Below are positions 30,832 through 32,088 of a DNA stretch of 32,088 nucleotides, piece after piece. Both the position numbers and the translations under genes were made by a program. How positions within the stretch are numbered: position 1 is the stretch's first letter; each line of letters begins with the position of its first letter. The stretch lies in IMG/VR virus record IMGVR_UViG_3300020056_001059, positions 1 to 32,088 of that record; one strand, given 5' to 3'. The notes under the pieces were generated by a model. The model ran no database searches and was not told where the DNA came from. It saw only the letters and a program-made list of their open reading frames with translations. This DNA is from a virus.

Positions 30832-31503
30832 ATGATAGAACTACTAATACCCAATGGACAACTATTAAGTAATAAAAATAATACTTTAGGTATTTGGATT
30901 TCCGGCGGCGTAGATAGTAGTTTATTATGCTACCTACTTGCTAAAAAAATAAAATCAAATAATCTCCCATTTAAACTACAACCAGTAAGTATTCCAAAAC
31001 GTTCTACTGATACTTGTCATTTAGACGTTATAAATTTTATAAAAAAAGAGCTTGACTGCAATGATATATTTAATGACCCTATTATATATGAAACTGATGC
31101 ATCAACGTACGATACAAGTTTTCAAAAAGTTAACGAAGAGAACATCTTAAAAGGAAAATACAAATATATCTATACTGGAATTAATCAAACTCCTGATTTT
31201 GAAGCCTACAATAATGCTTGGCCAAAACATGACGACTTAGATCGAACTCGATCTGAAGAAGCCGATAAATTACTAATCTTTTCTGCTGTTATTGTACATG
31301 ACGGTGAGCTTATTGAATTTGGCGAAATACGACCATTTTTTAATTTAAATAAAAAACAAATTGCAGAATTGTACAAACAGCACAATCTTTTAGATACATT
31401 ATTTCCATTAACTGTAAGTTGTAATACTCTACATTATACTAACGGAAACTGCGGCGAATGTTGGTTTTGTAAAGAAAGAATTTGGGGTTTTGGCAAATTA
31501 TAA
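30832..31503 (+). CDS. queC: QueC-like 7-cyano-7-deazaguanine synthase (PP-loop)
   Basis: QueC makes preQ0 from 7-carboxy-7-deazaguanine with ATP and ammonia. The 223-residue protein has the PP-loop ISGGVDSS (residues 23-30) and the C-terminal zinc site: Cys in TVSC plus the run NGNCGECWFCKERIWGF, i.e. CxxCxxC and a Cys ten residues before. Both are hallmark QueC features. No strong ribosome site precedes the ATG at 30832. With the queD-like gene at 2113 it suggests a preQ0 pathway; queE and folE are not in this window. Alternative: another PP-loop synthetase, less likely given the Cys cluster. Confidence 0.8.
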   Translation: MIELLIPNGQLLSNKNNTLGIWISGGVDSSLLCYLLAKKIKSNNLPFKLQPVSIPKRSTDTCHLDVINFIKKELDCNDIFNDPIIYETDASTYDTSFQKVNEENILKGKYKYIYTGINQTPDFEAYNNAWPKHDDLDRTRSEEADKLLIFSAVIVHDGELIEFGEIRPFFNLNKKQIAELYKQHNLLDTLFPLTVSCNTLHYTNGNCGECWFCKERIWGFGKL

Positions 31504-31504
31504 C

Positions 31505-31533
31505 TTGACCTTTTACATTTTTTACGTTATAAT
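31505..31533 (+). promoter_or_regulatory. Sigma-70 promoter (TTGACC-N17-TATAAT)
   Basis: TTGACC at 31505-31510 differs at one base from consensus, TATAAT at 31528-31533 is perfect, and the spacer is 17 bases. The -10 box is inside a perfect 12-base palindrome, TTATAATTATAA at 31527-31538. It lies just after the queC-like stop and before the exonuclease gene. Confidence 0.85.
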
Positions 31534-31559
31534 TATAACTTAAATGTAAGGAGTTTATC

Positions 31560-32088
31560 TTGGCTACACACGGAATGATTGATTTGGAGACACTTGGCGT
31601 TGAGCCTGATAGTGTTATTATGACACTTGGTGCAATCAAATTTGATCCATTTTCAGATGCTGAACCGCATAGTCCATTATACTTGCGTGGAGATGTAGAA
31701 GAACAAACTACAGACTACAATCGTAGTATCGATGATAACACTCTTGCTTGGTGGGCAAAACAACCTCAAGAAATACAAGACGAAGCATTTGGTGATGAAC
31801 ACGAAAGAGTAAGTGTACAAGAAATGCTACGTCAATTAAACAAGTGGTGTGTAGGATTAGATTACATTTGGTGTCAAGGTCCTACCTTTGACTTTGTAAT
31901 ACTACAACATTTGTATAAAGAAGCAGAAAAACCTGTACCATGGAACTATTGGCAGATACGAGATAGTAGAACATTGTTTGCTATGATGCCAAGTGATCCT
32001 CGTAAGACAATACAAGAAAGTCTTCACAACGCATTGGCTGATTGTTATTATCAGGCTAAATGTGTACAACAATCATATAAACACTTTG
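31560..32088 (+). CDS. dexA: DexA-like 3'-5' exonuclease (3' end cut by window)
   Basis: The start is TTG at 31560, six bases after AAGGAG. The visible 176 residues begin MATHGMIDLETLGVEPDSVI, the first DEDD-type exonuclease motif (Asp-x-Glu: IDLETL), then MTLGAIKFDP. NTLAWWAKQPQEIQDEAF near 60 and WCQGPTFDFVILQHL near 104 follow, matching the order in T4 DexA, where the second aspartate sits in a similar FD segment. The DxRTLF segment near 137 and the ALADCYYQAKC end near 160-170, with a further Asp, complete a typical exonuclease core. It digests single strands or RNA:DNA ends 3' to 5' in replication or host DNA turnover. The 3' end lies outside the window. Confidence 0.8.
   Translation, partial: MATHGMIDLETLGVEPDSVIMTLGAIKFDPFSDAEPHSPLYLRGDVEEQTTDYNRSIDDNTLAWWAKQPQEIQDEAFGDEHERVSVQEMLRQLNKWCVGLDYIWCQGPTFDFVILQHLYKEAEKPVPWNYWQIRDSRTLFAMMPSDPRKTIQESLHNALADCYYQAKCVQQSYKHF

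Noticed and set aside
30798-30838. TTGTGG-N17-TAGAAC as a promoter for the queC-like gene
   Set aside because: Both boxes are poor and the -10 would overlap the start codon; read-through from the promoter at 29042 is simpler.

Overview
This window looks like about a fifth of a large, AT-rich, T4-like marine myovirus genome. I infer a pelagic host such as SAR11 or a relative; the sequence does not name one. The support is: giant fibre-like virion proteins with the repeated modules known from marine T4-like phages, a GroES/gp31-like co-chaperonin, a DexA-like exonuclease, a MazG-like hydrolase, an A-type Fe-S carrier, tightly packed and overlapping genes, late-promoter-like ATAAATA boxes, and near-perfect sigma-70 promoters. 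I saw no tRNA, insertion sequence, integrase or CRISPR array. No stretch over 300 bases lacks a gene.

Layout. 2-1108 is the 3' end of a fibre-like structural gene. 1183-2050 holds a small membrane protein and a Rossmann-like sugar-enzyme candidate. 2113-4765 is early/accessory: queD-like, a glycosyltransferase, a UvdE-family UV endonuclease and a coiled-coil protein, served by two consensus promoters. A Lys-rich minus-strand protein (4752-5012) has its own late-type box. 5132-11210 is a striking seven-gene operon behind a TTGACT-N17-TATTAT promoter: two putative Fe(II)/2-oxoglutarate oxygenases, a PLP aminotransferase-like protein, a glycine amidinotransferase-like protein with an intact Asp/His/Cys triad, two radical SAM proteins and a putative glycosyltransferase. 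Every junction in it overlaps. Two minus-strand genes follow (11176-12110), one a third 2OG oxygenase.

12150-12668 holds a tiny membrane protein abutting an IscA-like protein. A minus-strand zinc-ribbon gene (12665-12952) precedes the late virion block 13033-29067: a 2888-residue fibre protein, a second fibre, a subtilisin-like protease with a complete catalytic triad, a docking-module protein, an 833-residue Ig-like repeat protein, a short fibre-like protein and a small helical protein. From 29077 the content returns to early/replication genes: a DnaE-like fragment ending before the catalytic aspartates, a conserved acidic protein, a co-chaperonin, MazG-like, a QueC-like PP-loop enzyme and a DexA-like exonuclease cut by the window edge.

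How it may fit together. Five TTGAC(A/T/C)-N17-TA(T/A)(A/T)AT promoters probably let host RNA polymerase transcribe accessory and replication genes. ATAAATA boxes probably drive structural genes late. QueD and QueC together suggest 7-deazaguanine metabolism, possibly for DNA modification. The 5.1-11.2 kb operon is the best candidate for an undescribed system: its enzyme set fits synthesis of a guanidino-type small molecule or a modification of a peptide or glycan, but the product cannot be read from sequence.
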